Origin: Unio delphinus
Lineage: Eukaryota; Mollusca; Bivalvia; Unionida; Unionidae
DNA: 64,000 bases
Assembly (NCBI GenBank): GCA_029339505.1
Contig: JAQISU010000232.1
Location: 248,001 to 312,000 of the forward strand
Reading direction: 5' to 3'
Part shown: one piece after another, positions 51,741 through 63,740 of the stretch
Layout: each line of letters begins with the position of its first letter
Position numbering within the stretch: position 1 is the stretch's first letter
The notes under the pieces: generated by a model
Databases searched by the model: none
What the model saw: only the letters and a program-made list of their open reading frames with translations
What the model was told of the DNA's origin: nothing
Position numbers and translations under genes: made by a program

Positions 51741-52960
51741 TTTGTACATTTAAACCATGATAAATCCTTCAGAAACCTACACAAAATGCACACTTGTTAG
51801 CCATTTTTATATCTATAATTTTGTGCCTGAATTCATTTTAAAATATAATCCAGGAATAAGATAGAAAAAGGTAAAGAAAATTTAGAGTTTAGTATGTATG
51901 TATATGTAGGTGTTAAAATTATCAAGCAACATCTTTATATATTTGAAGGAGTATCATATTTACAAGTAGTGTGTTAAACTTAAAATACATGTCAGATGGC
52001 TATGTCAGTATTTATTTGGAAAATCTTTCCCACCTGAGATCTTCAGGAAAACTGTTTTCATCATCTTACTAACGATGTGTTTTCTAACTTTATCATTCGT
52101 GTGAGATTGAAGATATTCATCTATAGAGACATCATATCTGTTTGTAGTATGTTCATTAAAATTCAGTATGGGTGTTGGTAATCATGTCTGAATACCCATT
52201 TGGTATGAAATGCGTCATTGGTTACTCTTAATGAATAAAAGTATTCATGAATCAGTAATTGTTGTCATCTGTTACTCCTGGTGTATAATAAAATCTGTAA
52301 AGCATCCAATTAGTTTTTTTTCTGCATGTCACAAATACCCTTTCCTCATATTCCCAATTTATAAATGAGATATATTTTTTTTAACATTTTGGATAAAATA
52401 TATCCATGATAGCGACTGGCATGAAATAGATCACAAGATGAATTTTTTCTTCTAAGTTGTGTGTATAACATTTGGTATATCTTTAGTCTGACCGACAAGA
52501 TGAAACTTCAGTGTTGATGATGAAATTTGACCTGAAACTTGTCATTTGCATTGCTAGTCACATGACATAAATGGTTGTTAAAATAAAATTGATTGACACA
52601 GTGCGGTGAACAAGAACTATATCTTTGATGATTTAGAATCGCTTTATAATTATTGCTGTCTTGAAAACCCCAAATGCCTGATTTCTATGTTGGTTCATCT
52701 TCAAATGGTCATTTTGTTCAGCATAGGGTTAACATACTGGAATCATGGCTAGTGAAGATGTACATATACATGTCTTTATCACTGACAGACCATCTAAAGA
52801 TGGTAAGACCATCAAGTTAATATGTGTATCAATAATGTATTAATGGCTGTATATTGTGAATTGTATCAATACATGGCATGTGTATCATTTCACCCTACTT
52901 GACAAACTACTTGCCCAACTACACCCAGATTGATTTGGCTATAACACTTTCATTATTTAG
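51741..52960. other. Intergenic stretch, nothing recognised
   Basis: A/T-rich with short frames only. Confidence 0.5.
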
Positions 52961-53138
52961 TATGAAAGTTTGTGAGTTTCAATGGACAATATATGTAGAA
53001 TCCCTTGTATCCATCTGTCTATCCATCCTTCCTTTCAGTTGGCTGACAATCTCTTTAGCACAGCTTTTCCCAAAATTATGATGGACTAGTTTTGAAATAT
53101 GGTCATTTACTTGTCAATATGAAATGAACAAATTGAAA

Positions 53139-53428
53139 CTGCTCTGGTGGCATGGTGGTTAAGAGTGGGTTTGAACCCTGGCTGAGTCATACCAAGACAA
53201 AAATGGTACTAACAGCTTCCTCGCTAGGCGGTCAGTGTTAAGAAGTTAGTGTTACAACTGGTGGCCTGGTTTCAGGATAATGCGACTGGGTAGGACATCA
53301 TGCTACATGTCTGCGGCATGATTCCCCAGTGCTAGACATCACTATAAACTGCCTCACTGCACACATCGTAGTATGACTGAATTTATTTTAAAGCTATGTT
53401 AAAAATCCTAATCAAACAAACAAACAAC
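53139..53428 (+). mobile_element. Decayed SINE, family A, within the tandem unit
   Basis: The sequence runs from CTGCTCTGGTGGCATGGTGG through GGGTTTGAACCCTGGCTGAG and CAGGATAATGCGACTGGG to CCTAATCAAACAAACAAAC. It was copied passively with the 1.19-kb unit at 54326 and 55517. Confidence 0.85.
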
Positions 53429-54085
53429 CAAATCCTTTTCACTGAGTCCATTTGTCATCTTAGTTTCAGGACCAGTGACTGTTAGAGTGTTATGTTCTTT
53501 ACTTATTGAGGGTAAGCAGTAGTTTGCGGTAAATACATACATCCGTCTACTTTTAGAGCATTTTTCCTCGCACAGTTTGGTTATGGTACAAAAGTTTGTT
53601 TTATGCTTTAATGGTGTTGATTTAAAAGGTAATTGTTTTTCTTTAGAATATGAGCATCGTGGTGTCCGTATGTATTTAGGCGACAGTGCACAGTGATTAG
53701 TGAGGCATTAATACTGATCCCTAAATTAAATCTGTTGCCCATGATATCTTGTTTTATTTACAGTTTAGTCTCTGTAAGAAAAATGTTGGATAGCTTATGA
53801 CAAGAACTTTAGATAGAGACATGGTGGAAAAGTTTAATACTAAGAAACAAATGTAGAGACCATATAAGAAAACTAATTGTGATCCAAGTCAACCTGGCCT
53901 CATATAATGGAATGCAAAGCAGAGATCATACAAGGCATCGAAACCAAACTCTGTTTTATTACCGTAGCTTATACATTGTTTATTGAAAGGCACCATGTGA
54001 CACTATTTGTAAACTGTACTTGTACAAAATGCTATTGGTCAAAATAAAGTTTTCAACCAGTTGTAACGTTACTCTGATTATTCAG

Positions 54086-54147
54086 TAGAGCTGTACCGAT
54101 TAATCGCCCGTACTCATAATCGGGCCGATTATTGGAACATTATTTAA
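54086..54147. mobile_element. hAT element 5' end (first of three copies)
   Basis: TAGAGCTGTACCGATTAATC opens the element, preceded by TTATTCAG. The same end recurs at 55277 and 56468. The matching 3' end is at 57555. Confidence 0.8.
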
Positions 54148-56467
54148 TATGAAAGCTTGTGAGTTTCGATGGACAATATATGTAGGATCCCTTGTATCCA
54201 TCTGTCTATCCATCCTTCCTTTCAGTTGGCCCACAATCTTGTTAGCACAGCTTTTCCCAAAATTATGATGGACTAGTTTTGAAATATGGTCATTTACTTG
54301 TCAATATGAAATGAACAAATTGAAACTGCTCTGGTGGCATGGTGGTTAAGAATGGGTTTGAACCCTGGCTGAGTCATACCAAGACAAAAATGGTACTAAC
54401 AGCTTCCTCGCTAGGCGGTCAGTGTTAAGAGGTTAGTGTTACAACTGGTGGCCTGGTTTCAGGATAATGCGACTGGGTAGGACATCATGTTACATGTCTG
54501 CGGCATGATTCCCCAGTGCTAGACATCACTATAAACTGCCTCACTGCACACATCGTAGTATGACTGAATTTATTTTAAAGCTATGTTAAAAATCCTAATC
54601 AAACAAACAAACAAACAACCAAATCCTTTTCACTGAGTCCATTTGTCATCTTAGTTTCAGGACCAGTGACTGTTGGAGTATTGTTTTCTTTACTTATTGA
54701 GGGTAAGCAGTAGTTTGCGGTAAATACATACATCCGTCTACTTTTAGAGCATTTTTCCTCGCACAGTTTGGTTATGGTACAAAAGTTTGTTTTATGCTTT
54801 AATGGTGTTGATTTAAAAGGTAATTGTTTTTCTTTAGAATATGAGCATCGTGGTGTCCGTATGTATTTAGGCGACAGTGCACAGTGATTAGTGAGGCATT
54901 AATACTGATCCCTAAATTAAATCTGTTGCCCATGATATCTTGTTTTATTTACAGTTTAGTCTCTGTAAGAAAAATGTTGGATAGCTTATGACAAGAACTT
55001 TAGATAGAGACATGGTGGAAAAGTTTAATACTAAGAAACAAATGTAGAGACCATATAAGAAAACTAATTGTGATCCAAGTCAACCTAGCCTAGTATAATG
55101 GAATGCAAAGCAGAGATCATAAAAGGCATCGAAACCAAACTCTGTTTTATTACCGTAGCTTATACATTGTTTATTGAAAGGCACCATGTGACACTATTTG
55201 TAAACTGAACTTGTACAAAATGCTATTGGTCAAAATAAAGTTTTCAACCAGTTGTAACGTTACTCTGATTATTCAGTAGAGCTGTACCGATTAATCGCCC
55301 GTACTCATAATCGGGCCGATTATTGGAACATTATTTAATATGAAAGCTTGTGAGTTTCGATGGACAATATATGTAGGATCCCTTGTATCCATCTGTCTAT
55401 CCATCCTTCCTTTCAGTTGGCCCACAATCTTGTTAGCACAGCTTTTCCCAAAATTATGATGGACTAGTTTTGAAATATGGTCATTTACTTGTCAATATGA
55501 AATGAACAAATTGAAACTGCTCTGGTGGCATGGTGGTTAAGAATGGGTTTGAACCCTGGCTGAGTCATACCAAGACAAAAATGGTACTAACAGCTTCCTC
55601 GCTAGGCGGTCAGTGTTAAGAGGTTAGTGTTACAACTGGTGGCCTGGTTTCAGGATAATGCGACTGGGTAGGACATCATGTTACATGTCTGCGGCATGAT
55701 TCCCCAGTGCTAGACATCACTATAAACTGCCTCACTGCACACATCGTAGTATGACTGAATTTATTTTAAAGCTATGTTAAAAATCCTAATCAAACAAACA
55801 AACAAACAACCAAATCCTTTTCTCTGAGTCCATTTGTCATCTTAGTTTCAGGACCAGTGACTGTTGGAGTATTGTTTTCTTTACTTATTGAGGGTAAGCA
55901 GTAGTTTGCGGTAAATACATACATCCGTCTACTTTTAGAGCATTTTTCCTCGCACAGTTTGGTTATGGTACAAAAGTTTGTTTTATGCTTTAATGGTGTT
56001 GATTTAAAAGGTAATTGTTTTTCTTTAGAATATGAGCATCGTGGTGTCCGTATGTATTTAGGCGACAGTGCACAGTGATTAGTGAGGCATTAATACTGAT
56101 CCCTAAATTAAATCTGTTGCCCATGATATCTTGTTTTATTTACAGTTTAGTCTCTGTAAGAAAAATGTTGGATAGCTTATGACAAGAACTTTAGATAGAG
56201 ACATGGTGGAAAAGTTTAATACTAAGAAACAAATGTAGAGACCATATAAGAAAACTAATTGTGATCCAAGTCAACCTGGCCTAGTATACTGGAATGCAAA
56301 GCAGAGATCATACAAGGCATCGAAACCAAACTCTGTTTTATTACCGTAGCTTATACATTGTTTATTGAAAGGCACCATGTAACACTCTTTGTAAACTGAA
56401 CTTGTACAAAATGCTATTGGTCAAAATAAAGTTTTCAACCAGTTGTAACGTTACTCTGATTATTCAG

Positions 56468-57555
56468 CAGAGCTGTACCGATTAATCGCCCGTACTCATA
56501 ATCGGGCCGATTATTGGAACATTATTTAATATGAAAGCTTGTGAGTTTCGATGGACAATATATGTAGGATCCCTTGTATCCATCTGTCGATCCATCCTTC
56601 CTTTCAGTTGGCCCACAATCTCGTTAGCACAGCTTTTCCCAAAATTATGATGGACTAGTTTTGAAATATGGTCATTTACTTGTCAATATGAAATGAACAA
56701 ATTGAAACTGCTCTGGTGGCATGGTGGTTAAGAGTGGGTTTAAACCCTGACCGAGTCATACCAAGACAAAAATGGTTATTATTACCCCTCTTCGTGAGCA
56801 TGTACATTATGATGGTTATGTGCCTTGTACAATCAAATGTGCGTACCTTTTTAAACATATTGCCTCAATTTATAGGATCGCTTTTATCATTGATAACGAG
56901 TAACTCGTGAGAGGTGATTCATTGTAAATGAAACAGCTATTAAGGACTATCTGAAATGTTGTCTAGAAGAATGCAATTTGGTCGAAACAACGAATAAAGC
57001 AAAATCTGCATCCAATATGTTTGGGAATAAATATGGATTTAAGTGACGCTATGCACGCTTTGCACTGTGTAAGTACTGTACATTATAGTACATGGTCTCC
57101 TAGGTCCACGAATTGTGAAGTCTGTATTTACCTTTTTTTAATTTCGAGTTGGAGAAATCAGAAAATGAGCACATGCAAAATAATAACAAAATCAATCATA
57201 GTATTTTATAACAGTTTAATAATTGTCAGGGCACCAAAAGTTACTTTTTTAACTAACATGCCTATGTCTTAAGACACGGAAAAAATTATTGTTTCATGTT
57301 CCAAGATTTATAGCCGTTACAGTAGTCAACAAAAAGACCTAAAAACGGTAAAGTTTAGACATTGGCCAGCAGATAAGCCGACTTCACCCCTCCTTCTTCC
57401 AGGCCTTTATTTTTTCCTAAACTATTAAGCTTATACGCGAGTATATACACTGTGATTATGAAATAATCGGTCTCATAATCGGTATCGGCAATTTTAATAA
57501 TCGGCCATATGCGGTATCGGCATAATCGGCAAAATGTGACATCGGTACAGCTCTA
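56468..57555. mobile_element. hAT-type element, 3' end and interior after the last 5' end
   Basis: The right end read inward is TAGAGCTGTACCGATGTCAC, matching the left end TAGAGCTGTACCGATTAATC. Flanks are TTATTCAG on the left and TTATTCGG (57556-57563) on the right, an 8-bp duplication with one change, as expected for hAT. Subterminal ATAATCGG-type repeats cluster at 57465-57535. A 247-bp piece of the tandem unit (56530-56776) is wedged inside. No transposase frame survives. Confidence 0.82.
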
Positions 57556-57563
57556 TTATTCGG

Positions 57564-58843
57564 TTAGAATTGCATGTCATCTATCCGAGATTTTGTATTG
57601 GTACGTTTAATTTAGGATAGGTATTTGTAGAAACGGGGTGATATTTTTTATTGTTGACGTTTTAGTGAAGATCATGAATAATAAATATCACTCGTTGTCG
57701 TGTTCTAGTTAAATTAACATAGTTGGTCTTTTATTAAAGTATTGTATCTTTGAAGTTTATAATGGTTTCTGCTCTCCTTGTGTACTGTTAATGAAATTTC
57801 TTGTAGATTTTGCAGCAATGTTGTATTAGTGTAAAATCGGGCCAATTATCTTTAGACGGGCTTGTTCAGGGTTGAATGACTCTACATAGCAGCCACACTA
57901 GTACTTTAAATATTTATTAAAACAGTACTTAGCAGCCTTCACATATTAGGCGAACGCTTCTTTGTAGGAAGAAATCAAACTAACCTTATACGGTTTGTGA
58001 AAGTATACATAGCTGACGTTTGCAAAAAGCACGTCTTTCGAGTAACTTCCATATTTGTTCAATGACCTTAAAGGCCTGTTAAGAGTCTATGCTCTTAAAA
58101 TAAGCATAGCAAAGAGCGAAAAGAACAGGCTTTGTAAAAGTCAACAAATAATTTATTTTCCTGTAATCCAAAATGCAAATGAAAGCAAAAGAACTTATGG
58201 TATTTCAAATTAAAACCCCAAATAGTTAGATAATTAAATATACATACAAGAAAAATGGATGACAAAAAGAAGTTTTTTCAAAAGAGGTAAAGGATCCTCT
58301 CAGTGTTAAGGAGCCTTTATCCGGCTTTAGCTTTTTTTTCAAACATTGTGTTAAAAACAAAATTTGAAGGACACTTAGTTTCTACAGACCAAAGGCTTGT
58401 GAACTTTATATTTGTATCTCGTTGGATGGACGTACCATCTTGAAGAGTGTAGATTATCACTAACTTAGAAACCAAACTGACGGATGCCATCATATTAATG
58501 GAACGTGTACAGCACATCCTTGATATTGGACAAGAATTGCAGTGCTACCTGCACATCAGACATCTGAAGAGGAAAACCATCTCTATCAAAATCGTCAAAG
58601 ACTTTGTCAGTGGGGTGATGTATGTGGCAGATGAGGAGACTAATGTGGCTTGGGCGGATACAGGAGACGCTAGGGACAGGGGAGGAAAGAAATGCATAAG
58701 ACGCAACAGGAATTCCATCTTCTCGATCCCAACTAGAAGAAAGTCCAGGAAAAGTTCAGACGATTGTGCCATCTAAATTGGATGCCAGAGGAAAATAATG
58801 ACTTGAAGAAGGATGCCCAAGAGCACAGTTCTAGACTCAAAAG

Positions 58844-58845
<2 letters not shown>
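57564..58845. other. Stretch with one unassigned 92-codon frame, no gene claimed
   Basis: The plus frame 58498-58776 reads MERVQHILDIGQELQCYLHI and continues with a basic C-terminus. It also stays open in another frame on the minus strand. I see no known domain, no promoter and no splice context. Confidence 0.35.

Positions 58846-58880
<35 letters not shown>
58846..58880. repeat. (CA)n microsatellite
   Basis: About 17 CA dinucleotides without interruption. Confidence 0.95.
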
Positions 58881-58882
<2 letters not shown>

Positions 58883-59171
58883 GGGCGAAAAGATGTGCGA
58901 ATTGTGGTGCCCGAGCCTGGATGCACATTGATCGCTAAGAGAGCATGGTGACAGAAAATCAGTGGGTTTGGTTTTTAAAGACCATCCCGTTTTTGAGAAA
59001 TTAGAGATAGTAATCTTGGTAGTCAAACGATTTTGTGTTTTATACGTTTGTGTATGTACATGTTTGTGTCTGTTGCTGACAACTAGAACATACCTACTGC
59101 GCCTTCTCTTTTGTGTGATAGCGTATGTTTGTATGTAAGTGTAATAGTTGTATGTCAATAAACACCTACAA

Positions 59172-59568
59172 AATACCTATCCGGCTTCATCCATGTGTAT
59201 ACACCAGCAAGATACTTACGCTCCTCTTCTGACAATATACTCGTTGTTCCCACTATGAAAACGAAGTCATATGGACAAGTTTCTTTTGCATACCAGGGCC
59301 CGGCACTGTGGAACGAATTACCAATTGAAATTAGACACAACGACACAGTGATCCATTTTAAAAGTGCTCTTAAAACTCGCCCTTTTCGACTGCAGGAACA
59401 AACTTAGAGACCTAATAATGTTTTATATCTCATATTTCAGCATGTTTTTATGTTTACCAATTTCATGTTGTTTTTTCTGGTTTTTTTTCTTCTTCTGTAA
59501 TGTAGTCATATCATTATAGATGTTGAAAAGCGCTTAGAGCATCTAAAGATTATGCACTGTACAAAATC

Positions 59569-59627
<59 letters not shown>
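59172..59627 (+). mobile_element. 5'-truncated copy of the CR1/L2-type LINE with (ATT)n tail
   Basis: The frame 59195-59407 reads MYTPARYLRSSSDN, KTKSYGQVSFAYQGPALWNE and LPIEIRHNDTVIHFKSALKT, closely matching the C-terminus of the intron 3 LINE. The 3' UTR matches too (AAGCGCTTAGAGCATCTAAA), followed by an (ATT)n run from about 59570. 5' truncation and a microsatellite tail are usual for this clade. Confidence 0.88.
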
Positions 59628-59629
<2 letters not shown>

Positions 59630-60275
59630 GTATTGCGGTGAGCCACTTGCAACATTGTTGCCACCCCTGTCATGACGTCACCCATGTTAATTCGTCGTTT
59701 AGGGCTATACATTTTTAGATTAAAATACATGGATGTTACCTTCTGATTCCCAAGCGCCACATTACACTACTAACAAAGAAATGAACGATAATTAAAGAAC
59801 TTGAACAATGCAATAAACAAAGCATCTCGACAGCCGTTGAAATCTCATGATGCAGCAAATATTTTATGTATGTGGAATGAATTACAAAGACACGAATTGT
59901 GAAAAGTGTTGAACACATAAGTGAACTTAATGATCATGTGTAGTGACACTTCAAACTTCACGGCGAATCAAAGCCATTAAGCGTTTTTGTTGTAAAGATT
60001 GCGGTTGTATATTGGTACAATTAGGAATTGATAAGACTAACGACCTTGCAAAATCCATGTAACACCGACCATTTACAAAGATCTGTCGGTAAAATTCGTC
60101 ATTCTGTCATGGACCACCTATATGTTTGGTACCCTCATTAATTTAACCTAGTTCGACAACTAGTACGTACTCGTCGTCCATGCATGACGATGCAGACAAC
60201 TTAAACGATGTGGAACTTTCACAGCTTACAAATGTGGTCTGGCGAGGAGTTAGCATTTAAGGATGCCATTCGACG
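59628..60275. other. Stretch without a recognised feature
   Basis: No element or gene can be supported. Confidence 0.5.
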
Positions 60276-60676
60276 TTGCTTTGTAGGATGCACTCACATG
60301 CTGTGTACCCGACATCTGACGCAAAATTGCTCTGTATATGGAAGATCATGTTGGATATCCAACGCCAGCACGAGAAATTAATTGATGAAATCTTTGGAAA
60401 GGGCAGTTTAGTAGAAATTAAAGATTTAGTTACACGCAAGGCACGAATTATAAATTAAGTGATTATAATGACATCAAAGTGGGCATATTAGTGACAATAA
60501 CATTCAGACCATTAGTTGATAGCAAACTAATACCTATTCTATCTGAACATGTTGTGGAGCCTGCCAACAAAGGCAAGATGTCAACAAATTTGACAAGCAA
60601 CAACTCTGAGAGTAGTAATTATATTTTAAGGCTGAAAAATGTCGGAAACGCACAAATTTATACGGACACTGTATGA
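60276..60676 (+). pseudogene. Possible transposase relic with a TSNNSES motif
   Basis: Two frames (60276-60458 and 60479-60676) follow each other. The second holds MSTNLTSNNSESSNYILRLK. A related string, SIWTNNNSESALHILKLAIH, occurs at 61980-62189. T-N-N-(N/C)-E-S segments of this kind occur in MULE-like transposases with a SWIM finger, but the family call is uncertain. Confidence 0.4.
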
Positions 60677-60844
60677 TATTGTTTAATGAGAGCAAGCAGA
60701 GAGATATTCTGTGATACAAGGTAAGGGTAACTTAAAATTGCGTGAGGATTTAATCCCCATCTACTCGATATCGACCAACTGACAACCATTGCTCAAGTAC
60801 AGAAACATAAATAACTGTTTGTTTTTTGTTTTCGTTTTTATGGT

Positions 60845-60990
60845 TTAACGCCATTTTTCAGCACAATATAGGCTATACATGGCGACCAGTATTAATGGTG
60901 GAGGAAGAACCCGGAAAACCCCCGGAAAGAACCACCGACCCACGAGAAGCCACTGGCAAGCTTTCTCAGATAACTACATTAGCCGAATTT
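60845..60990 (-). mobile_element. SINE, family B, 3' part (minus)
   Basis: GCCATTTTTCAGCACAATAT, GGCTATACATGGCGACCAGT and GAGAAGCCACTGGCAAGCTT match family B. The tRNA-like head is missing, so the copy is 5'-truncated. Confidence 0.8.
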
Positions 60991-61524
60991 TAGACAATTT
61001 TAATATGAAAATGAAAAACCTAAAAAGAGAAGAACTTTTGCAATTGGTTAAGATAATATGATTTGTTTTATGTTAAGCCTTCCAAGATGGAACAGTTCAC
61101 CCAACTAAATTATAACGCATTCACTTATGATGAAGTAATGAGAAAGAATGTGCTTCAAATTCTCAGTATATAATAGTAAGAACTGTATCTTTAAATTTAT
61201 GTGGAACTACGACATTCATTTAAATTCTCGCGTTATAAGTAGATGGACCAAATTATTCGTTAAATGTGTTACTTAATTTCATTCTTAACAATGCCGGGCA
61301 CAGTCCATTCTTGTTTATGTGCGTTTATACTTGTACATAAGATATCTTTAAACGTTTAAAATAGTTTTATTTTATATCTGTATATTAATTTAGATGGATG
61401 TACTATGTAGTCTGAAATAAAGAATTCTATCTTATCTAATGTTAATTTCTCTTCTTAATTGATAAAACATTCAGACTTAGAAACGTCTCAATCGAGAAGT
61501 AATTATTAAATGTTTTATAAAGCA

Positions 61525-61525
<1 letters not shown>

Positions 61526-61582
<57 letters not shown>

Positions 61583-61583
61583 T
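61526..61583. repeat. (ATT)n microsatellite
   Basis: About 19 ATT triplets without LINE sequence beside them. Confidence 0.95.
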
Positions 61584-61979
61584 ACTATGTTCTAGTCAAT
61601 AAAATATGCGTAATCATTGTGTATATATGTTTATTTTTTTATGATAAAGTATCATGTAAAAGTCAGTACAATATATATGCTAATTTATACAGAATCTGAC
61701 TGCGTAATGTATCTTTCGATTCTTTACAATATACTTGATACATATTGTTAGTAAATTAAATATTCTTTTGAGATATGTTTCCACTGTTTTGTCTTTAAAA
61801 ACCATTACTATTTCCCTCTGCATAGTCTCTGTAATGCAGCAATTTCGGTTACATAAAAAGCTTTTTTTATTACATGCTTTAAAAACATAAAATAAAATAG
61901 AAAACGTTCGCTCGAATGATAAACACGTATCGCGCATTGTTCTTTAGCAGTTATCTGCTGTAAACCATAAACAATAAAT

Positions 61980-62189
61980 ATGGAAGGTTTTAATTTATTA
62001 ATAAAAGGTCTTTTTACAGTCGGGAACCACCTTTCGAAAAGGAACATCATGAAACGTTCTGTTACAAGCATCTGGACAAACAATAATTCAGAGAGTGCCC
62101 TTCACATCCTAAAATTGGCCATACATAGGAAGGTATCTGATTTAACCATGTTTATCAAACTGCTTCAGCAAATAATTAGTGCCCAATAA
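61980..62189 (+). pseudogene. Second transposase-like relic (TNNNSES motif)
   Basis: The 69-codon frame has SIWTNNNSESALHILKLAIH and then RKVSDLTMFIKLLQQII. It is similar in motif order to the relic at 60479-60676. It ends directly before the GA microsatellite. Confidence 0.4.

Positions 62190-62190
<1 letters not shown>

Positions 62191-62239
<49 letters not shown>
62191..62239. repeat. (GA)n microsatellite
   Basis: About 24 uninterrupted GA dinucleotides. Confidence 0.95.
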
Positions 62240-62241
<2 letters not shown>

Positions 62242-62716
62242 CATTCAGCAGAATGAAAGAAGAACAAATGGATACAACTAAAACAAAAGGGTTTCTAACT
62301 GATTGTGGTAAAGACCACCAGAATATGATTAACTCAAAATATAGCAGAAGAACTGCAACTGAAACTGCAGTCCGAAAACCGAACCAGATTAAAAGAAAGT
62401 GGGTAGAAAGTTTCAGATTACAATAATTAAGAAAGCCAAGTGCTAAACGCAAACTCTAGAAGGCAGTTGATATTAAGTAGTTACATAGCCACATCTGGCG
62501 GCAACCGTAGTCACGTAATACTCTGAATAATTGTAACTAGTACTCGGACAAAATATCGATTAAATATAATGCATGGGCGCTTGTAAAAAGAAGCTAGAAA
62601 AATATATCAACACCATTAATAACATCATCCGAAGAGAAAAGATTTTTAAAATCCAAAACAAGAATAAAAGAGCAGAATCTAAAGACAATACTTTGCATAG
62701 TTATTTAATCACTCAT

Positions 62717-62718
<2 letters not shown>
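62240..62718. other. Stretch without a recognised feature
   Basis: No element or gene can be supported. Confidence 0.5.

Positions 62719-62812
<94 letters not shown>
62719..62812. repeat. (TA)n microsatellite, 94 bp
   Basis: Uninterrupted and self-complementary, so able to form a cruciform. The Ile/Tyr frames are artefacts. Confidence 0.95.
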
Positions 62813-62815
<3 letters not shown>

Positions 62816-63399
62816 TTTTTCGAACGAAATCGACAAAATAAGATCTTAAAAGTACTTTTCGCACCCGTCCTTATTTTTCGAAGCCAAAAAAAAGTTTATA
62901 TAGCAGTTTCGAAAGATGTTTTTACACAGCTGCAAATAAAGATAACGAACATCTTTTATATTACTTGCTTGTTCTAGTAAATATGTCTGGAAAATGATTT
63001 TGCTGGAAATTTTAGCTGCCTACATTTGGATTTGGTTTACAATAGTCACTTGTCTCAGCAGTTTTAGAAACTAGTTTTTGTTATTAAGCTTTATCAAATA
63101 AAGGACACTTCCGTATGACTGAAAGTGAATTTAATTTTAGACATATTATACCTTTTGTGAATAAATATGCTTAAATAATGATTTCAAAGCAGCTTGGCCT
63201 ATATTACTTTATTCACTTTTTGTAACAATACGTAAATTTTTGTAGGTTACATATCGTGCCGTTTCGCAATTTAGTTAAAACCGTTTATCTACGAGTCTAT
63301 TTTAAGGACGGTAAGAATACAGTGAAAAAGTTCTGGAAAGATCGAAAAGTTGCGAAAAGTTACGAACAGTTAAAAAATATTTTAAAATTTTACGAATGG

Positions 63400-63400
<1 letters not shown>
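62813..63400. other. Stretch between two (TA)n tracts, nothing recognised
   Basis: No gene or element can be supported. Confidence 0.5.

Positions 63401-63483
<83 letters not shown>
63401..63483. repeat. (TA)n microsatellite, 83 bp
   Basis: Uninterrupted TA run, followed directly by the ACCGGTTTCG-containing segment. Confidence 0.95.
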
Positions 63484-63487
<4 letters not shown>

Positions 63488-63514
63488 AACAACACCAACA
63501 CGTGTTAATGTTGT

Positions 63515-63542
63515 GACCGGTTTCGCTTTAATGCTTTATCAA
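63515..63542 (-). ncRNA. Degenerate hammerhead-ribozyme-like core
   Basis: On the minus strand the sequence reads TTGATAAAGC, ATTAAAGCG, AAACCGGTC. A hammerhead core is CTGATGA, a short stem II, then GAAAC. Here TTGATAA and GAAAC flank a minimal GC/GC stem. Substitutions in the CTGATGA block mean it is probably inactive, if it is one at all. Confidence 0.25.
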
Positions 63543-63740
63543 ACTGAATTCAAACTGATTTTATTATGATTGCTTACGTCATTAAATATAACATGTTTCT
63601 GAGTAAACAATATGACATAAACAATATGACGTCATAGCTTACGTTTGTACATTTGTAACCTACTTTTCTTATTCTTTAATAAATGACATGGAAATGGAAA
63701 TATATATATATCAGCAGTGTCAGTAGATTACCCTCACACG

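Larger units (their letters stand above)
52961..56776. repeat. 1.19-kb tandem unit, three full copies plus a 247-bp partial
   Basis: Units start at 52961, 54148, 55339 and 56530. Each begins ATGAAAG(C/T)TTGTGAGTTTC and carries a decayed family A SINE (53139-53428, 54326-54617, 55517-55808, partial at 56708). Each full unit ends with the first ~62 bp of a hAT element (54086, 55277, 56468). Copies 2-4 share changes absent from copy 1, so they were made later or homogenised. Confidence 0.95.

Noticed and set aside
56716..56910. 64-codon frame as a gene
   Set aside because: It starts in the partial SINE and runs across a rearrangement junction into the hAT element.
58498..58776. 92-residue basic protein
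   Set aside because: No known motif, no conserved context, and the opposite strand is also open; kept only as an unassigned frame.
62573..62977. 134-codon frame with an Ile/Tyr run
   Set aside because: It spans the (TA)n tract and has no recognisable domain on either side.
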